DNA of 64,000 nucleotides from an uncultured Dysosmobacter sp. (GTDB lineage Bacteria; Bacillota; Clostridia; Oscillospirales; Oscillospiraceae), in assembly GCA_934565855.1 (NCBI GenBank), contig CAKTIO010000002.1:310001-374000 (forward strand), written 5' to 3'. A program made the position numbers and the translations under genes. Of this stretch, positions 24,183 through 32,816 are shown piece after piece (position 1 is the stretch's first letter; each line of letters starts with the position of its first letter). The notes below the pieces were generated by a model. That model had not been told where the DNA came from. It saw only the letters and a program-made list of their open reading frames with translations, and did not search any database.

Positions 24183-24980
24183 TTAAATTTCTCCTTCTTC
24201 TACATAATACTGAATCACTTCTCTGTGAGAAGTGGATTTTTGAAGCCACAACGTGGGAAATTCCTCTTGTAAGTACCGAATCAGCACTTCGCAGACCAAA
24301 TCCTCTGTTGGGAAATGACCTGCATCAATCAAATTGATTCCCTTGGGAACCGCATCCAGAAATTCATGATACCGCAAATCTGCTGTAACAAATGTGTCAC
24401 AGCCAACTGCGATTGCCTGCTCCACATAATCGCCGCAGGCACCGCCGCCCACTGCGATCCGGAAAACCTCTTTTCCAGCATCACAGTATCTCAGACCGTT
24501 TCCATGCAGCTTTTTTGAAACGATCCTAACAAAGCCGGAGAGCGGCATGGGACCATCCTTCAAAACGCCGAAACGCCCGATTCCCTCTGCTGTCAAGGGT
24601 TTCGTATCCATCACACCCAGCGTCTCCGCCAAAGCATCGTTGACGCCGCCCGGCGCGGCATCCAGATTGGTGTGCATACATATTGCGGCAACTCCAGCTT
24701 TTATCAGCCTCCGGAACAGGTGCCCCTGCGGGAAATCCTCCCGAATGGTCTGCACGGGATTCCATTTGCAGTTCATGACCGGATGATGTGCCACAATCAG
24801 CTCCGCTTTCTGCCGGATGGCTTCCTCCGCCACATCCTCTGTCACATCCAGCGCAACCAGCACCCGGTGAACCTCATCCTGCGGGTCTCCAATCAGCAGT
24901 CCCACATTGTCCCACGGCATTGCAAGCTCCTGAGGCGCCAGTCGGTAAAGGGCAGTCTCTATTTCATGTATCGTTGGCAT
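24183..24980 (-). CDS. Nif3-like dinuclear metal-centre hexameric protein
   Basis: 265 residues of the Nif3/YqfO family. Metal-binding signatures are visible: MPWDNVGLLIG, LIVAHHPVM with the two His, and the late INLIDAGHFPTEDLV. It is the short form, without the PII-like insert of Bacillus YqfO. It overlaps the end of trmK and is followed by yebC. Proposed as a GTP cyclohydrolase I type 2 in annotations, but the real activity is uncertain. Confidence 0.9.
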   Translation of the reverse strand: MPTIHEIETALYRLAPQELAMPWDNVGLLIGDPQDEVHRVLVALDVTEDVAEEAIRQKAELIVAHHPVMNCKWNPVQTIREDFPQGHLFRRLIKAGVAAICMHTNLDAAPGGVNDALAETLGVMDTKPLTAEGIGRFGVLKDGPMPLSGFVRIVSKKLHGNGLRYCDAGKEVFRIAVGGGACGDYVEQAIAVGCDTFVTADLRYHEFLDAVPKGINLIDAGHFPTEDLVCEVLIRYLQEEFPTLWLQKSTSHREVIQYYVEEGEI

Positions 24981-25677
24981 AACGCCATTCCTCCCGCATC
25001 TGCATCAGCTGTGTAATGATCTCCCTGTAGGTATCCGCCTTTTGCTGCTCTTCTGGCTTGCGGGAATGGCTGGAACCGGTCACCGCCATCTGAAGACGAA
25101 TAATCTTTTCAATCAGATACCGGTCCTGAAGCGGATCATGGGTCAACAGTCTGCCACCGTACAGCTGTCCTAAAGACAGCTGCATTTCGCCGCCCCATAC
25201 CAGCATCACCGGATAAATCGTTCCGCGATCCCACACCAGTTGCTCCCTTTGGATCTCATAGCCGTGAAGCGCCAAAAATTCACGCAGAACCTCCGCGCGG
25301 GTCATCGGCTGGAGCAGCAGGCAGTGCGCGCCATCCGCTGTCCACGGTGCCGCCTCTAAAATGGAGACAATGTTCTCACCACCCATTCCGGCAATGACAA
25401 CCGTATCTACCTCATTTGCGCAGATCCCGGACAGTCCGCTGCACAGGCGTGTTTCCACAAGACCTTCCACACCATACTCTGCGATGGTTTCCTGTCCCCG
25501 GGACAGCGGTCCCTTCCGCAGATCGCTGGCAATGGCAGAAAGCACTCTGCCATGCAGGGCAAGCCAGGTGGGAAGATACGCGTGATCCGTGCCAACGTCC
25601 GCCAAACGGCTTCCCTGCGGGACCCAATCTGCCAGTAATTGCAGCCGGGGGGTCAGTTCTAATTTAGAAGCTGCCAT
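24964..25677 (-). CDS. trmK: tRNA (adenine22-N1)-methyltransferase
   Basis: 237 residues of the TrmK family, which methylates A22 in tRNA. The SAM-binding Rossmann motif is DVGTDHAYLPTWLALHG and the family motif AGMGGENIVSILEAAP is present; the C-terminal helical part follows. GGAGAG is just before ATG 25677. It lies upstream of the nif3-like gene, the usual Firmicutes pair, overlapping it by 17 bases. Confidence 0.93.
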   Translation of the reverse strand: MAASKLELTPRLQLLADWVPQGSRLADVGTDHAYLPTWLALHGRVLSAIASDLRKGPLSRGQETIAEYGVEGLVETRLCSGLSGICANEVDTVVIAGMGGENIVSILEAAPWTADGAHCLLLQPMTRAEVLREFLALHGYEIQREQLVWDRGTIYPVMLVWGGEMQLSLGQLYGGRLLTHDPLQDRYLIEKIIRLQMAVTGSSHSRKPEEQQKADTYREIITQLMQMREEWRYANDT

Positions 25678-25709
25678 TCTGTTTCTCTCCTTGACACGGG
25701 TCCACGGAA

Positions 25710-25736
25710 AACGCATACGGAAAAACCGTATGCGTT
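25710..25736 (-). terminator. Terminator after the DUF1858 gene
   Basis: AACGCATACGG (25710-25720) and CCGTATGCGTT (25726-25736) form an 11-bp perfect stem with a 5-base loop, followed on the minus strand by TTCCG. It separates the DUF1858 gene from trmK. Confidence 0.75.
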
Positions 25737-25761
25737 CCCATTCTTACAGTATCTGATTGGG

Positions 25762-25971
25762 TTATTCCGCAGCCTTGTTGGCTTCCTCGTTGACCAGAGC
25801 CAGCAGCTTGTCCACATCCACGCCGTGAACTGCGCAGGCTTCCTCCACGGTCTCACCGCGGGAAGAGGGGCAGCCCAGGCAGTGCATACCGATAGAGAAG
25901 AAAATCGGTGCGGTCTGCGGTGCGACATCCAGAATATCGCCAATGATAGTATCTCTCTTAATTTCGATCAT
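25762..25971 (-). CDS. DUF1858 domain protein
   Basis: A 69-residue protein that is a DUF1858 domain from end to end: IKRDTIIGDILDVAPQTAPI and the cysteine part GMHCLGCPSSRGETVEEAC. The paired Cys (CLGC) suggest a redox or metal role; the domain is named after hybrid-cluster-protein neighbours. GGAGGAAG precedes the ATG. It stands alone between sipL and trmK, with a terminator behind. Confidence 0.88.
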   Translation of the reverse strand: MIEIKRDTIIGDILDVAPQTAPIFFSIGMHCLGCPSSRGETVEEACAVHGVDVDKLLALVNEEANKAAE

Positions 25972-26145
25972 GGTTGTACTTCCTCCGAAATTATAAATGG
26001 TACGTCGATTTCTAATATAGAAATTGAGCAATCGTATTATACCCTGCTTTTTTGCAAAATTCAATAGAAAAGCGTACAAATTTTAACAAAATTACACAAC
26101 CGGCACGGCTTATCCGCAAATACTGCCTTTTCTTCCAACAGAAGG

Positions 26146-26179
26146 CAGCAGGTCAGGCAGTAAACCGCCCGACCTGCTG
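26146..26179 (-). terminator. Terminator of sipL
   Basis: CAGCAGGTC and GACCTGCTG (26146-26179) form the outer stem with extra GGC/GCC pairing inside, shortly after the sipL stop on the minus strand. Confidence 0.7.
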
Positions 26180-26187
26180 TGCTTTAC

Positions 26188-27729
26188 TTATATCCGTTTT
26201 TTCGGAATCAGCAGCATCTGGTCTCTCGGGACCTCGGTCTCCTCCGTCCAGCCGTTCGCTGCCAGAATGGACGGAACCGTCGTGTGGAAACGCTTTGCCA
26301 GCATCCAGAGCGTCTCCTGTCCGCTCAGGCTTCTCAGCACCAGAGACGGAAGACCGCTCATATCTCTGGGCGTCTCTGACAGCAGACGCACCGAGGAAAT
26401 GGAAACGCACTTTTTCCGGCTGGAGACCTGCGCCTGGAATTCCACCGGGAACCGCACCTCAATTCCCCGCTCGCCAATGCTCGCCTGCACCTCATCCGGA
26501 CATGCGGCTTTTGCCGACACACGGCAGTCCTCTCCCGCCTCCATCTGGCAGGATACATCCACACACCGCTCTGCCATCAGCGGTACGCCGCCCTCATCCA
26601 GATACAGGACGCGGATGGAAGCGCCTGTTCTCAATACAAAGGATTCTCCCTCCCGCGTGACAGAAACACTACCGCAACAAACATTGGCATCCAGAACAGA
26701 ATCCGCCACCACGCCGATCTCCAGCACCTCCCGAACAGTCTGCCGCCGCACGACCACATCATGGTCATGGATCAGGCTGACAGGCTCCGCTTCATAGCCC
26801 AGCTCATACGCCGTGCTGTAAAGGTCATTCAGAAGCGTGACCGTCTGCTCCTGCCGCAAAATGGAGAACGCATGTAAGTATAAGGTCACGGTGATCTGCC
26901 GCCCCTCCCTGTCTGCGGCGCTTCCCACCTGAAAATCTGTCCCTGTAAATTGCAGCTGCACGCTTACCTGTGCGTTTTCCGACGCGCCCTCCACCTCTAA
27001 AATCTGGGAAAATGGCAGCTCTCCTCCGGAGGAGCAGCATGCCCCATCTGCCGTTCTATACAGTACATTCACCGGGAAAATACCCTTGACAATGAGCTTA
27101 TTTCCGATAATTTTTGTTTCCGTAACCTCTGCGGAGACCCGGCTGGTCAAAATCTCTACCGCTCCGTCCTTTCCCGGAGAAATGCTCATTTCATCGGAAA
27201 ATGTGAAATCCTTTTCCGCAATCTGCGTAATAAGGGTGGTGTGCTGCGTCTCCTGCTTTTTCTCCACACAGAGCGCCGCATCCGATTCCACATCCGAGCA
27301 AATCGTCAATGGTGCTCTCCGGTATCCGGTAAAGCGGGAAACCAGCTTGCAATGGGTAAATACCTTTCTCGGGTTCAGCACTCTGGTTTCCAAAAACTCC
27401 GCCTCCGTCTGCACAGAAAGGCAGACACAGTCCTCCCATGCCTTTCCATCAGACAGCGCGGAAAACGGCATTGCAAATTCCAATGTGCGGATGCCGCTCT
27501 CTTCATCCGGCGTATAGAGTACCGTGACCCGCACCGTTCCGGATACCTCTGCCTTACCGTCATGCAGTTCCCGGCTGTGAAGGAAAATCTTTCCCTCCGT
27601 GTCAATGATCCTTGCGATATCCGGACAGTAATCCGGAACAATGGTCTCCGCGGATTCCTCCTGGGTAACGATCAACTCCGTTCCCACTTCAAACGCTTCA
27701 AAGCAGTTCTTTTTCAGCTCCAGCTCCAT
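26188..27729 (-). CDS. sipL: SpoIVA-interacting spore coat morphogenesis protein SipL (SPOCS domains plus LysM)
   Basis: 513 residues: N-terminal DUF3794/SPOCS repeats (VPDYCPDIARIIDTEGKIFL, GTVRVTVLYTPDEESGIRTL, a second and third copy with VLYRTADGACCS and VLYLDEGGVPLM) and a C-terminal LysM domain (LSGQETLWMLAKRFHTTVPS ... MLLIPKK). In C. difficile SipL binds SpoIVA through its LysM domain and is required for coat localisation around the forespore. SPOCS-LysM proteins without that role exist, but spoIVA and spoVM in the same window support this call. Confidence 0.85.
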   Translation of the reverse strand: MELELKKNCFEAFEVGTELIVTQEESAETIVPDYCPDIARIIDTEGKIFLHSRELHDGKAEVSGTVRVTVLYTPDEESGIRTLEFAMPFSALSDGKAWEDCVCLSVQTEAEFLETRVLNPRKVFTHCKLVSRFTGYRRAPLTICSDVESDAALCVEKKQETQHTTLITQIAEKDFTFSDEMSISPGKDGAVEILTSRVSAEVTETKIIGNKLIVKGIFPVNVLYRTADGACCSSGGELPFSQILEVEGASENAQVSVQLQFTGTDFQVGSAADREGRQITVTLYLHAFSILRQEQTVTLLNDLYSTAYELGYEAEPVSLIHDHDVVVRRQTVREVLEIGVVADSVLDANVCCGSVSVTREGESFVLRTGASIRVLYLDEGGVPLMAERCVDVSCQMEAGEDCRVSAKAACPDEVQASIGERGIEVRFPVEFQAQVSSRKKCVSISSVRLLSETPRDMSGLPSLVLRSLSGQETLWMLAKRFHTTVPSILAANGWTEETEVPRDQMLLIPKKRI

Positions 27730-27792
27730 CCAAAACCAATCCTTTCCCGCCTTCCATATTCTATGTGAAAGACTATGAAGGACTGGGACGGG

Positions 27793-27867
27793 TTATTCCT
27801 TTATTTTGAAAAAGTGGCGAAGAATCCCTCTCAGCGCCTTCGGCGATTTCCAAATCACGATCTGCAT
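27793..27867 (-). CDS. spoVM: Stage V sporulation protein M, 24-residue amphipathic peptide
   Basis: GGAGGAGC lies about five bases before an ATG opening a 24-codon frame. Compared with the Bacillus 26-mer it keeps Pro9, Lys10, Leu12, Gly14, Ile15 and Arg17, and the KSPKALRGIL core is the SpoVM pattern. SpoVM is an amphipathic helix that recognises the convex forespore membrane and anchors SpoIVA there. It sits between sipL and a 51-aa membrane protein gene. Frames this short are easily missed by gene finders. Confidence 0.85.
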   Translation of the reverse strand: MQIVIWKSPKALRGILRHFFKIKE

Positions 27868-27887
27868 AAAAGCTCCTCCTTCTCTCC

Positions 27888-28043
27888 TTAAAACCGCCTG
27901 CAGCAGCTGATCCCGCAGGCAATCAAAAGGAACGCTACCAAAAACAACAGCGCTCCCACCGGAAAGATCGCCGCGATCATGATTCCTGCTCCCAACGCAA
28001 TGGCGCAGACGCCAATGACCCAGCAGCCCCTTCCTCGAAACAT
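27888..28043 (-). CDS. Small membrane protein (51 aa) upstream of spoVM
   Basis: AAGGAGCG precedes an ATG that opens a 51-residue frame with two hydrophobic helices (VIGVCAIALGAGIMIAAIF and GALLFLVAFLLIACGIS) and a Cys/Arg-rich end (CCRRF). Its stop lies 20 bases before spoVM, so they may share a transcript. Short Gly-rich two-helix proteins of this kind are common beside Clostridia sporulation genes, but no function is known to me. Confidence 0.65.
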   Translation of the reverse strand: MFRGRGCWVIGVCAIALGAGIMIAAIFPVGALLFLVAFLLIACGISCCRRF

Positions 28044-28100
28044 TTCCGGCACGCTCCTTTCTGTAATCCAGTATACGCAGAAATGCTGGATTAGGAGACA

Positions 28101-28131
28101 AAATAGACCGCCAAAATTTGGCGGTCTATTT
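28101..28131 (-). terminator. Terminator of the prpC-prkC-rsgA operon
   Basis: AAATAGACCGCCAAA and TTTGGCGGTCTATTT form a 15-bp near-perfect palindrome just after the rsgA stop on the minus strand, with a T-rich side. Confidence 0.88.
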
Positions 28132-28143
28132 CCTGTAAAATCC

Positions 28144-29037
28144 CTATTTTTTCCGTTTCTCGACGTTCCAGTCCTGTAAGGGCTTCAATTCCTCAAATAA
28201 CCGCAGATAGCTCTCATGCCGGCTTTTCGGAATTTTTCCTTCCCGAACCGCCTGCAAAACCGCACAACCCTTTTCCTTCGTATGGCTGCATCCCACAAAG
28301 CGGCAGCCATCCAGATAAGGACGGAACTCCAAAAAGGTTTCCGGCAGGTGGTGCTTCCACTCCAAGCTCAGCTCAGACGTCTCAAAGGAGGAAAAGCCGG
28401 GTGAATCCACCACATCCGCCCCAAAGGAGAGATGGTGCATTTCTACATGGCGGGTGGTGTGGCGTCCGCGTCCCAGCGCTTCGCTGACCTCCCCCACCTG
28501 CAAATGAAACTCCGGGTCCAGTGCATTCAGAATACTGGACTTCCCCACGCCGGAATTCCCGGTAAAGGCAGACAGCCTTCCCCGTAACAGCGGCTTCAGC
28601 TCCTCCAAGCCCTCGCCGGTCTCCGCGCTGATGCGCAGGGTCCGAAACCCCGCAGCCGTATAAATCTCATACAGCTGGTCCGCAGGATCCAAATCGCTTT
28701 TATTCAGCAGCAAAATCACATCGCATTCCTTCAATGCCGCAATACCAAAAACCCGATCAATAAGGAACGGCTCTGTACGGGGGATTGCGCCGGAGGCAAT
28801 CACCACCAGCTGATCGATATTTGCCACAGCCGGACGCTCAAAAACATTTTTTCTCGGCAGAATGGCTTCTACAAAGCCCTCGCCGTTTTCCAGCTCCCGG
28901 ATCTCCACCCAGTCGCCTACCAGCGGAGAGATTTTTTCCTTCCGGAATTTTCCCCGCGCTCGGCAGGTACGAAGCTCCTCACCGGTGTTCACATAGTAAA
29001 AGCCGCTGAGGGCTTTCTGTATTCTCCCTTTGCTCAT
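28144..29037 (-). CDS. rsgA: Ribosome small subunit-dependent GTPase A
   Basis: Circularly permuted GTPase that helps mature the 30S subunit. An OB fold (VGDWVEIRELENGEGFVEAI) is followed by the GTPase domain in permuted order: G4 LLNKSDL, G5 ISAETGEG, G1 GNSGVGKSSILNAL, G3 DSPGFSSFE, then the C-terminal zinc knuckle (CRFVGCSHTKEKGCAV). 297 residues. It overlaps the prkC stop by ATGA, the usual Firmicutes prpC-prkC-rsgA arrangement. Confidence 0.96.
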   Translation of the reverse strand: MSKGRIQKALSGFYYVNTGEELRTCRARGKFRKEKISPLVGDWVEIRELENGEGFVEAILPRKNVFERPAVANIDQLVVIASGAIPRTEPFLIDRVFGIAALKECDVILLLNKSDLDPADQLYEIYTAAGFRTLRISAETGEGLEELKPLLRGRLSAFTGNSGVGKSSILNALDPEFHLQVGEVSEALGRGRHTTRHVEMHHLSFGADVVDSPGFSSFETSELSLEWKHHLPETFLEFRPYLDGCRFVGCSHTKEKGCAVLQAVREGKIPKSRHESYLRLFEELKPLQDWNVEKRKK

Positions 29038-31016
29038 GAGAACTGCACCGGGAAGGTTGCCTGAAGGCTGCCATCATAATAGTAGGAAATGGTCGCGGTG
29101 TCCGCCGCGCTGCGCAGGGTCACTTCCACGGACCCCAGAGAACAATCCTCGGTGTTTTCAAACGCCACCACTCCGTCTACCTCTACCCGGAGGACCACGC
29201 TGTCCCGGTCAGACGGCAGCTCAAAGCTGACGATCCGCTCATATTCCTGAGGTGCTGCGGAGGTCTGTCCGGAGCTGACTACAAAGTCGATCTTCGTTCC
29301 CACATCTACCATCGAATTGCTGTCGATGCTCTGGCTCAAAATCGTTCCGGCTTCCTCCTCGCTGTCCTTCTGCGTCACCTCGCCGCATTTCAGCTTCCAG
29401 GTATCCTCGATTTCCGCTTTTACCCGGTCAATATTCTGTCCCTTGAAGTTCGGCACCGGTGTAGACTGCGGTCCATCGCTGATGGTCAGAGTCACAGTAT
29501 CTCCCTTTTTCAGCGGCTCGCCTGCCGCAGGATCAGTAGAGATCACATAGCCCTGGTTGATCTCGCTGGAATAATCATGGGAATAGGAAATTTTCAGATC
29601 GTACTCCTCAATCAGGCTCTTCAGCAGCACCTTCTCCGCGTTTCGCGCCTCCTGATTGACCACATCGATCATCTCTCCATTGTCCTCTCCCAGACTAACA
29701 GTCACATGGATTGTTGTATTGCTCTTTGTCACCGTTTCTGCAGAGGGCGACTGCTCCATGATCTCTCCCGCGGCATACTTGTCACTGTTTTTGCTATCAT
29801 CCACCACAATGGTAAAGATGTCCTGTACCTCCGGCAGCTGCTGTGCCTCCTCTACCGTATAGCCCAGAACACTGGGAACCGTGTAGGACTGGTTCTGATC
29901 CGAGCCAAAGGAAGAAAAGATCGTCTTCATCAGCAGCACGATTACCACGATTGCCGCCGCAAATCCCGCGAAAATCAGTCCCAGCTTTTGCTTCTGCTTT
30001 TTTCCGGACGCCTGCTCCGGCTGAGACGGTTCCCTGTAAGCGGGCGTCTCTTCCCGGTCATATCTTACAGAAGGAGCGGGCTTTCTGCCTGCTCCCGCCG
30101 CAGCATGCGGCGCTGTTTTCAGCAGACGGGTCGGTTCGTCCGGTTCATCCGGACGCAGGTCATCCCGCCCAAAGCTCAGACTATTGACCTCCGGATTCTT
30201 CCGGAACATCTCCAGATCCGCGATCATGGCATCCGCCGAGGGATAGCGGCGGTCCAGATCCGGCGCCATTGCCTTCATGCAGATCAATTCCAACTGCTCC
30301 GGAATGTCCGGATTGATCTCTCTGGGAGCCAGCGGGATGGAGGACAGATGCTGAATGGCAACAGAAACCGCCGAGTCTCCCTCAAAGGGCAGACGGCTGG
30401 TCAGCATCTCATACAGCACCACACCGGCAGAATAAATATCCGACCGTGCATCCGTCCGGTCTCCCCGCGCCTGCTCCGGAGAGATATAGTGTACCGACCC
30501 CAGTGCCTCCTGCGTCAGCGTCTGCGCCGAATTTTCCAGACAGGCAATGCCAAAGTCCGTGACCTTCACGCTGCCATCCCGCAAAACCATGATGTTCTGA
30601 GGCTTGATATCCCGGTGTATGATGCCGCGGCTGTGGGCATGGGACAACGCCCGCATGATCTGCGTGATAAAATGCAGCGATTCCCGCCAGCTCAGCTGTC
30701 CACGCTTTTCCATATACTGCTTCAGCGTGATCCCGTCGATCAACTCCATGACGATATACTCCGTGTCTCCGCTTTTGGAAACGTCGTATACAGACACGAT
30801 GTTCGGGTGGGAGAGCTGCGCTACCGCCTGTGATTCGGCGTTGAAGCGTCGGCGGAAATCCTCATCCTGCGCCAGATCGTTTTTCAAAATCTTGACCGCC
30901 ACCAACCGGTTCAGCCAGTGGCACTTTGCCTTATATACCACCGCCATACCGCCGGTCCCGATGCGCTCCAGAATCTCATACCGGTTTCCAAGCATTTTTC
31001 CAATGTACTGGTCCAT
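29034..31016 (-). CDS. prkC: Serine/threonine protein kinase with PASTA domains (PrkC/Stk1 type)
   Basis: Membrane kinase that senses cell-wall fragments. The kinase domain (1-270) has Lys42, HRD 134-136 and DFG 154-156. A linker leads to one membrane helix near residue 350 (LGLIFAGFAAAIVVIVLLM). Outside lie three PASTA repeats (YTVPSVLGYTVEEAQQL, IDVVNQEARNAEKVLLKSL, STPVPNFKGQNIDRVKAEI) and an extra beta-rich C-terminal part. In Bacillus PrkC acts in germination from dormancy and cell-wall metabolism. It is paired with the PP2C phosphatase gene upstream. Confidence 0.95.
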   Translation of the reverse strand: MDQYIGKMLGNRYEILERIGTGGMAVVYKAKCHWLNRLVAVKILKNDLAQDEDFRRRFNAESQAVAQLSHPNIVSVYDVSKSGDTEYIVMELIDGITLKQYMEKRGQLSWRESLHFITQIMRALSHAHSRGIIHRDIKPQNIMVLRDGSVKVTDFGIACLENSAQTLTQEALGSVHYISPEQARGDRTDARSDIYSAGVVLYEMLTSRLPFEGDSAVSVAIQHLSSIPLAPREINPDIPEQLELICMKAMAPDLDRRYPSADAMIADLEMFRKNPEVNSLSFGRDDLRPDEPDEPTRLLKTAPHAAAGAGRKPAPSVRYDREETPAYREPSQPEQASGKKQKQKLGLIFAGFAAAIVVIVLLMKTIFSSFGSDQNQSYTVPSVLGYTVEEAQQLPEVQDIFTIVVDDSKNSDKYAAGEIMEQSPSAETVTKSNTTIHVTVSLGEDNGEMIDVVNQEARNAEKVLLKSLIEEYDLKISYSHDYSSEINQGYVISTDPAAGEPLKKGDTVTLTISDGPQSTPVPNFKGQNIDRVKAEIEDTWKLKCGEVTQKDSEEEAGTILSQSIDSNSMVDVGTKIDFVVSSGQTSAAPQEYERIVSFELPSDRDSVVLRVEVDGVVAFENTEDCSLGSVEVTLRSAADTATISYYYDGSLQATFPVQFS

Positions 31017-31029
31017 CTCTCTCCCTCCT

Positions 31030-31767
31030 TTACTCCTGCATCATCAGGACCGCCGTTACATTGTCCGGCGCCCCCTGGCTTTTGGCAATTTCCAGCAGGC
31101 GATTCAAACAGGAGTTTTTATCCTCCTCGTGGATCACCTCAAACAGCATTTCCTGATCGGTCACTGTGTCGATCAATCCGTCTGTGCAGAGCAGCAGATA
31201 TTCGCCGGGCTTCATGGCTGTGATATAGCCGTCGCACAGTGTATGCTCCTCCGTTCCCAGCGCCCGGGTAATCAGGTTCCGGTTGGGATGCCTGCGTGCC
31301 TCCTCCGCCGTAATGTCTCCCCGGTCCACCATGCTTTCTACCAGAGAGTGGTCCTTAGTCACACGAACGATTCCCTCCGGTGTGATGTGATAGGCACGGC
31401 TGTCGCCCACATTGCTGATAACCACGCCGCCCTCGCAGGAAACCGCGGAAACCAGTGTGGTTCCCATGCCCTTGCAGTCCTCATTCTCCGCAGCAGCCCG
31501 GTGGATGGCTTCGTTTGCCAGTGAAACGGCATAGGAGGATGCCTCCCGGATCTGCTCCGGCGTCATGCCGGCAGTCAAAATCTTCTGCAGCTCCTGCTGA
31601 TAAGTAGACACAGCGATCTGGCTCGCCAGCTTCCCACCAGCGGCTCCGCCCATTCCATCGCAAACCACGCAGACCGTATGTCCGCTGGACGCACAGGTGT
31701 GAACCGCGTAAGCGTCCTGATTGTCCTTACGGACAAGACCGGTATCGGTCATTCCCCAGACTTTCAC
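31030..31767 (-). CDS. prpC: PP2C family serine/threonine phosphatase (PrpC/Stp1 type)
   Basis: Removes phosphate from PrkC and its substrates. 245 residues with the metal-binding PP2C motifs DTGLVRKDNQDAY, VCDGMGGAAGG, NVGDSRAYHI, LLLCTDGLIDTV and GAPDNVTAVLM. It lies 13 bases upstream of prkC and overlaps rlmN by ATGA. Confidence 0.95.
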   Translation of the reverse strand: MKVWGMTDTGLVRKDNQDAYAVHTCASSGHTVCVVCDGMGGAAGGKLASQIAVSTYQQELQKILTAGMTPEQIREASSYAVSLANEAIHRAAAENEDCKGMGTTLVSAVSCEGGVVISNVGDSRAYHITPEGIVRVTKDHSLVESMVDRGDITAEEARRHPNRNLITRALGTEEHTLCDGYITAMKPGEYLLLCTDGLIDTVTDQEMLFEVIHEEDKNSCLNRLLEIAKSQGAPDNVTAVLMMQE

Positions 31768-32807
31768 AGAGTAACCTCCTCTTTTTTCCGCGCCTCCATC
31801 TCTTTTCGGCGGAGCTGACCGCAGGAAGCATCAATATCACCGCCCAAGCTGCGCCGCACCGTTGCTGTAATCCCGTGAGATTCCAGCCGCTTCTGAAAAG
31901 CGGCAACGCGCTTGGAGGGCTTCAGGGGACTTTCCACCACATCGTTCAACGGAATCAGGTTCACATGCCCCGGCATTCCCCGGATCTTCTTTGCAATCAG
32001 GTCTGCCTGCCAATCATGATCGTTGACCCCGTCAATCATGGCATACTCAAAGGATATCCGGCGTCCGGTCTTTTGGAAATACCGGTGACAGGCTTCAAAC
32101 AGTGCCTCCACGTCATATGCCCGGTTGACCGGCATGATCCTGGAGCGGGTTTCCCGGTCCGGTGCATGGAGCGAAACAGACAGCGTTAATTGAAGCCCCA
32201 ACTCCGCCAGCCGGTCAATACCGGGAATGACACCGCAGGTGGAAAGAGAGATGTGGCGCATTCCGATATTCAGCCCATCCGGATGGTTGACCAGCTGTAA
32301 AAAGCGCAGGACCGTATCCAGATTATCCATCGGCTCGCCGATTCCCATTAAAACAATGTTGGAAATCTCCAAGCCGGAATCCTTCTGTGTGAAAATCACC
32401 TGGTCCAGCATTTCAGAAGGTGTTAAGTCTCTGACCTTGCCAGCAATGGTGGAGGCGCAGAACGCACAGCCCATCCGGCAGCCCACCTGCGAGGAAATGC
32501 AGACTGTATTACCGTGGTGGTACTGCATTAAAACCGTCTCAATGCAGTTTCCATCCTGCAATTCCCACAGGTATTTCACTGTTCCATCCAGTCTGGATAC
32601 CTGCTTCCGGGCAATCAGCGGATACGTCAGGGTAAAATTCTCCTTCAGCTTTTCACGCAGCGGTTTGGAGAGATTCGTCATCTCGTCAAAGGAGGTAACT
32701 CCTTTGTGCATCCATGTGAAAATCTGCTTTCCACGAAAAGCAGGCTCTCCCATTTCCCGGAGAACCGCTGTGATCTCCTCCAGCGTCATTGATTTTAAAT
32801 CTGTCAT
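31764..32807 (-). CDS. rlmN: 23S rRNA A2503 / tRNA A37 C2-methyltransferase
   Basis: Radical SAM enzyme methylating A2503 of 23S rRNA. The cluster-binding CxxxCxxC is in QVGCRMGCAFCAS, followed by IVLMGIGEPMDN and the C-terminal SLGGDIDASCGQL with the second catalytic Cys. 347 residues is typical. It sits between rsmB and prpC. Confidence 0.96.
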   Translation of the reverse strand: MTDLKSMTLEEITAVLREMGEPAFRGKQIFTWMHKGVTSFDEMTNLSKPLREKLKENFTLTYPLIARKQVSRLDGTVKYLWELQDGNCIETVLMQYHHGNTVCISSQVGCRMGCAFCASTIAGKVRDLTPSEMLDQVIFTQKDSGLEISNIVLMGIGEPMDNLDTVLRFLQLVNHPDGLNIGMRHISLSTCGVIPGIDRLAELGLQLTLSVSLHAPDRETRSRIMPVNRAYDVEALFEACHRYFQKTGRRISFEYAMIDGVNDHDWQADLIAKKIRGMPGHVNLIPLNDVVESPLKPSKRVAAFQKRLESHGITATVRRSLGGDIDASCGQLRRKEMEARKKEEVTL

Positions 32808-32816
32808 AGAATATCC

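Noticed and set aside
22963..24186. Plus-strand 407-codon frame running across integrase, repeat and yebC
   Set aside because: Antisense to two clearly recognised genes; no independent start or motif.
29577..30833. Plus-strand 418-codon frame opposite prkC
   Set aside because: Lies fully within prkC, which has complete kinase and PASTA motifs; the antisense product is low in sense (Arg/His-rich) and has no start signals.
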